A DNA stretch of 64,000 nucleotides. It comes from Anaerolineales bacterium (GTDB lineage Bacteria; Chloroflexota; Anaerolineae; Anaerolineales; UBA11858). The stretch is from assembly GCA_016785015.1 (NCBI GenBank), contig JADHTJ010000001.1, positions 1-64,000 of the forward strand, written 5' to 3'. The notes under the pieces were generated by a model. The model worked only from the letters and a program-made list of their open reading frames with translations. It made no database searches and was not told the origin of the DNA. The translations under genes and the position numbers were made by a program. Below, in pieces: positions 60,971 to 64,000 of this stretch; within the stretch, counting starts at the first letter, position 1, and every line of letters starts with the position of its first letter.

Positions 60971-60998
60971 GATAGTGCCTCCTAAAAGTAATAAACTT

Positions 60999-61031
60999 AG
61001 ACCTTTAGGGTTTTGGAAACCCTAAAGGTCT
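60999..61031. repeat. AGACCTTTAGGGTTT palindrome
   Basis: A perfect 15-bp stem (AGACCTTTAGGGTTT / AAACCCTAAAGGTCT) with a 3-base loop, between two minus-strand membrane protein genes. Confidence 0.7.
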
Positions 61032-61037
61032 CTTGAA

Positions 61038-61634
61038 CTAAACAAACGTAAATCCAGCCACAAAGGCCGCCGTCGTCAGCAGCAAAAGACCGGGAAAAAC
61101 GGCCAGAATGCGCCCGCGTGAGAGCAACGGTTTTCCAGCCTTAAGAAACGAGAGCAAGAGCCCACCCAAACCGATCAACATGCCACCGATACCCACCCAT
61201 GCAAATCCACCTGGGGTTTTAGCCTGGAATGCTATTACGATGGGGAGAAAGAAGATCGTCAATCCTGCCACCCCATGCACGACTGCCAAAGTGATTACGG
61301 CCAACTTTTTAGGTCCGACAAGGCGAGTAGCCACAATCGCCAGGAAGCCCATCACCGTAAATATACCGTATGGGATCAGGATCGGGCGAATGAATTGAGC
61401 GACCAACCCCAAGGCCAGGCTTAGGGGGATCAGCGTAGAAGCGATGACAACCAGCGGCGAATCGAGCACTTCAAACCCCAAGATGAGCATCATCAAACTG
61501 GCGATCACAATCACGCCGAAGCCAATTGTATAACAAGCAATCGCCATAGAACTCAGGCCAGCAATCCCCTGAACGACCTGGTACGAGGCCAGTAGCGCAG
61601 TAATGAGCAGCAGGATGCGGTCGAGTGGTTTCAT
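61038..61634 (-). CDS. Integral membrane protein, unknown
   Basis: A 198-residue protein with about six membrane helices (hydrophobic almost throughout) and no motif I recognise. The palindrome CCCCTCTCCCTTGGGGAGAGGGG (61643-61665) just upstream supplies its only possible ribosome site (GAGGGG). Confidence 0.65.
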   Translation of the reverse strand: MKPLDRILLLITALLASYQVVQGIAGLSSMAIACYTIGFGVIVIASLMMLILGFEVLDSPLVVIASTLIPLSLALGLVAQFIRPILIPYGIFTVMGFLAIVATRLVGPKKLAVITLAVVHGVAGLTIFFLPIVIAFQAKTPGGFAWVGIGGMLIGLGGLLLSFLKAGKPLLSRGRILAVFPGLLLLTTAAFVAGFTFV

Positions 61635-61642
61635 ATATAAAT

Positions 61643-61665
61643 CCCCTCTCCCTTGGGGAGAGGGG
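61643..61665. repeat. CCCCTCTCCC palindrome
   Basis: CCCCTCTCCC and GGGGAGAGGGG with almost no loop, between ctaB and the following membrane protein gene. It resembles the hairpins at 36266-36320. Confidence 0.6.
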
Positions 61666-61678
61666 CTAGGGGTGAGGT

Positions 61679-62554
61679 TTAGATAACATCCAGAACGATC
61701 ATCACCATCGCCCCTAACATGAAGAGCGAGGCGTATTTAAACAAGCCAAAATTGACGCGCTCCGAGGGGCGTACCGACATAGCGATGGCCAGACCCAGCA
61801 GGCCCACTGAGAGCACGCCGATCAGTCGCAGATAGCCCCAATCCATGCCAATGCCCACTGCTGCGGCGATCATGGCTACAGCCGCGATCACGCTAGAGAT
61901 GGCAATGGTTACGCGTGTGAATTGGAAGCCATAGGTTAATGGGAAGGTCGGCACACCGGCTGTTTTGTAATCATCAAAGTAGCGCATGGAGAAGGTCAGG
62001 ATGTGTGTGGGGATCCAAAACAGGATGGCAAAAGTCAACGCCAGGCCAATCCAATCGATATAACCCAGGCCAAGGGCGCGCCCAGCCAACACAGGCATAC
62101 CACCAGAGATACCGCCCCAAACGATGCTCCAGCAGGTGCGCCGTTTGAGCCAAATGGTGTAGATGACTACATCGAAGAACAATCCCGCAAAAACAATGGC
62201 GCCATAAAGCAGGTCGATGGCCAGCGCCCAGCCAATCCCCAAGATGGAAATCAACAGTCCAAAACGCAGGGCCTCTGGGGGCGAGATGATCCCCGCGGGC
62301 AAAGGGCGCCAGCAGGTGCGGTTCATGCGGGCATCGATATCGCGGTCGTACCACATGTTCAGCACCGTCGAGCCGCTGATGGAAATAAACAAACTCCCGG
62401 TCACGCTTAGTACCGTGCCAATATTAAAGACCGGACAACGGGCGCTCATATAGCCAGCCAGGCCCGTAAGCAATAATAGAAATGTTTGCAGGCTCTTGAT
62501 GAGAGGCCAGTATTTGGCCTTCAGGGTGCGGAGTGCGGAGTACGATTTTGGCAT
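61679..62554 (-). CDS. ctaB: UbiA-family prenyltransferase, CtaB-like (haem O synthase)
   Basis: The 291-residue polytopic UbiA protein (about 8-9 helices) carries the first Asp-rich motif NMWYDRDIDARMNRT followed by RPLPAG, the CtaB pattern, and the second motif YFDDYKTAGVPTFP. CtaB adds a farnesyl group to haem b to give haem O for terminal oxidases, which fits the cytochrome c gene nearby. Other UbiA prenyl transfers remain possible. The ATG at 62554 has no ribosome site; an in-frame TTG lies at 62587, just after a TATAAT box, so the true start is uncertain. Confidence 0.88.
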   Translation of the reverse strand: MPKSYSALRTLKAKYWPLIKSLQTFLLLLTGLAGYMSARCPVFNIGTVLSVTGSLFISISGSTVLNMWYDRDIDARMNRTCWRPLPAGIISPPEALRFGLLISILGIGWALAIDLLYGAIVFAGLFFDVVIYTIWLKRRTCWSIVWGGISGGMPVLAGRALGLGYIDWIGLALTFAILFWIPTHILTFSMRYFDDYKTAGVPTFPLTYGFQFTRVTIAISSVIAAVAMIAAAVGIGMDWGYLRLIGVLSVGLLGLAIAMSVRPSERVNFGLFKYASLFMLGAMVMIVLDVI

Positions 62555-62596
62555 AATGTGTTTGAATGTCGGTTCAGGTATCAGCAATGTGACACC

Positions 62597-62602
62597 ATTA
62601 TA
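62597..62602 (-). promoter_or_regulatory. TATAAT box upstream of ctaB
   Basis: Perfect minus-strand TATAAT (62602-62597), with transcription expected near 62590. No convincing -35 box at 16-18 bp; the region upstream (TTGGATATTAG) is repeat-like. Confidence 0.45.
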
Positions 62603-62637
62603 CCGAACATCTAATATCCAATACCTGATTACCTAAA

Positions 62638-63591
62638 TTAATCTTGCGCACAACGGAAACCGGCCGCCGCGCTGTAGTATGTGGGACTGGCGCTGTTATT
62701 CTTCCAGACACGCAGGTCAACCTCATAGCTGTAGAAGCTGCCGCCGCGCAAATAACGGTAATGCTGATCTTCATACACGTCACCTGTCCACTGCCAGACA
62801 TTCCCAGCCATATCGTAAAGGCCGTAAGGGCTGTCCGAATCCTGGGTTTCGTACCCTTCGTAGGTTTTGCCATTGTAGAAACCCACCGGGGTCGTATTGC
62901 CTAACTTGCCAAACATCTTCTCGAACAGGTCGAAGGATGAGTAAAAGTTGGCGTTATTGGCTTCGATCTCTGTGCCCCAGGGGAAGGGTAAGGCATAGCC
63001 ATCTTCGCCGATTTCGGTGCCGCGGGCGGCCTTTTCCCACTCGACCTCACTGGGCAGACGCAAGCCGTAAAATTCGCAGTAGGCACTCGCACCGAACCAG
63101 GAAACCATGGTCATGGGGTGGTTGGCATAGGCAGGTATGGCGGCAAAGCTTTGCCCATTATAGGTCAGGCGTAGCCCGTCTTCGTCAAGAGGCACGTAGA
63201 GCTTATCGCCGGCTTTGATTTCTTCTTCGTGCTTGTAGCCATGGAATTCATCACCAGGGTAGTACCCGGCCACACCATCTGCAATATGCACACTTTCCCC
63301 GGCTTCTACTTCGACCTCGCCGATGCGAATTTCGCCAGCGGCTAAGGCTTTGTTGAGGAAGCTGGCATATTGTTCATTGGTCACATTAGTGACCATGATC
63401 TGGTATTCATCCACAGGAGTCATATGGTCGTGCTGCCCGTAGGGGAATTCACCTGTAGGAACAGTTACCCAGGAATCTGGATCAATACCCGTTTCGATAT
63501 ATGGTGGGGTGATAGCGCCAACATTGGGAGCGGGGGCACAGGCTGATACCAGCACAATGAGCGTCATAATGGTGAAGAGGGCGCGTTTCAT
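62638..63591 (-). CDS. SUMF1/formylglycine-enzyme-fold lipoprotein
   Basis: A 317-residue lipoprotein (lipobox VSAC) with an FGE-sulfatase (SUMF1) fold domain: VTNVTNEQYASFL, the block HPMTMVSWFGASAYCEFYGLRLPSEVEWEKAARG, and YDMAGNVWQWTGD near the end, closing with AGFRCAQD. The two catalytic cysteines of true formylglycine-generating enzymes are not evident, so it is more likely a structural or ligand-binding member, as many bacterial homologues are. The ATG overlaps the preceding stop by 4 bp (ATGA), so it is coupled to the upstream membrane protein gene. Confidence 0.88.
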   Translation of the reverse strand: MKRALFTIMTLIVLVSACAPAPNVGAITPPYIETGIDPDSWVTVPTGEFPYGQHDHMTPVDEYQIMVTNVTNEQYASFLNKALAAGEIRIGEVEVEAGESVHIADGVAGYYPGDEFHGYKHEEEIKAGDKLYVPLDEDGLRLTYNGQSFAAIPAYANHPMTMVSWFGASAYCEFYGLRLPSEVEWEKAARGTEIGEDGYALPFPWGTEIEANNANFYSSFDLFEKMFGKLGNTTPVGFYNGKTYEGYETQDSDSPYGLYDMAGNVWQWTGDVYEDQHYRYLRGGSFYSYEVDLRVWKNNSASPTYYSAAAGFRCAQD

Positions 63592-64000
63592 TTTAACTCC
63601 TCCTCCAGGGCTGCTTCTAGTTCTTCGAGTTTGCGTTTGCTCTCAGCGATCTCTTCCTCTGCACGCAGCCTGCGTTCAGTTTTGAGTTCATCCGCCCAGC
63701 GGCCATTCGCCAGGAACAGATCGTACAAGCGCCACAACATAAATACAGCCAGAGCAACTAGCACCGCTGCCAGGCCGATGTCTGTCAGTAGCATGGTCCA
63801 ATTGACAACATTCTGCTGCTCGATCTCGGTCACGAACAGGCGCTTCATCGAGAAGACAGTCACCGCCCCAAAGGCCAGATCAGACATGATGATCACAATC
63901 CAGCCGAACCACTTGCGGGCTTTGCCTTTCATCCCGGCAATATCAGCATAATAGAACAAGATGATCGTGGCGATGATGCCGGAGAGGATATGCCAGTGTC
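63588..64000 (-). CDS. Membrane protein, 5' part outside the window
   Basis: The frame is open to the window edge: in-frame codons upstream of the first possible start read HWHILSGIIATIILFYYADIAG, clearly a membrane helix, so the gene begins beyond 64000. Visible are about four helices, and a charged helical C-terminal tail (ERRLRAEEEIAESKRKLEELEA-type coiled coil, about 35 residues). The HWH motif in a helix could be a haem or metal ligand site (inference). Family not assigned. It is translationally coupled to the SUMF1-type lipoprotein. Confidence 0.75.
   Translation of the reverse strand, partial: HWHILSGIIATIILFYYADIAGMKGKARKWFGWIVIIMSDLAFGAVTVFSMKRLFVTEIEQQNVVNWTMLLTDIGLAAVLVALAVFMLWRLYDLFLANGRWADELKTERRLRAEEEIAESKRKLEELEAALEEELK

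Noticed and set aside
62638..63591. True formylglycine-generating enzyme
   Set aside because: The fold is right, but the catalytic cysteine pair is not evident and no sulfatase gene is nearby.

Overview
The window reads as bacterial chromosome from a Chloroflexota lineage, most likely Anaerolineae-like. This is inferred from the mixture of gene families (a CysO/CysM cysteine operon, multi-domain secreted proteins with threonine/proline linkers, lipoproteins), from canonical sigma-70-type promoters and AGGAGG-type ribosome sites, and from a very high load of small palindromic repeats. There are no rRNA, tRNA, CRISPR or transposase genes. Most genes are on the minus strand; the plus-strand blocks are about 29.5-36.2 kb, 38.0-45.9 kb and 48.1-50.0 kb.

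Left part (0.5-12 kb): a minus-strand operon for thiocarboxylate-dependent cysteine synthesis (cysM, a JAMM protease, a DUF4395 membrane protein, an anchored thioredoxin, cysO, and a MoeZ-like E1/rhodanese). It is preceded by a strong promoter, a 12-codon leader peptide with two Cys codons and an RNA with competing stems that ends in a U-rich tract, which looks like a cysteine attenuator. Next come a lipoprotein, a lone receiver domain, an M32 carboxypeptidase, SerA (which would lead toward the phosphoserine that CysM-type enzymes use), and an OmpR-type two-component pair with a secreted Gly/Met/His-rich protein.

12-24.5 kb: an accessory cluster of large exported proteins. Two tandem paralogues of about 1100 residues (deacetylase/GH57-like barrel plus C-terminal beta-sandwich) flank an FG-GAP lipoprotein with the same C-terminal module and a clostripain-type protease. 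A fossil 3' end of another module-bearing gene remains beside the protease gene. Hairpins sit at most of the gene junctions.

24.8-38 kb: uvrB, a penicillin-acylase-type Ntn hydrolase, a formiminotransferase-cyclodeaminase fusion, an M23 lipoprotein, a CapA-like protein, a trypsin-like protease, dcd and a saccharopine-dehydrogenase-like enzyme. 38-50 kb is an amino-acid block: an Aap/Bzt-type ABC transporter whose first permease carries an embedded half of a substrate-binding domain, a LysA-DapF fusion in which both catalytic cysteines of the epimerase half are serine, a dapF relic, glyA, an Lrp regulator and a tyrosine phenol-lyase-type enzyme. 50-64 kb holds small membrane proteins, a NarL-type two-component pair, a BNR propeller gene with a truncated duplicate, a dihaem cytochrome c, a CtaB-like prenyltransferase, an SUMF1-type lipoprotein and the 3' part of a membrane protein cut by the window edge.

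The strongest novelty candidates are the Cys-leader attenuator, the ABC permease with a half binding-protein domain, the Ser/Ser DapF fusion, the secreted-protein cluster, and several families of about 70-120 bp palindromic MITE-like elements, some with visible target-site duplications.
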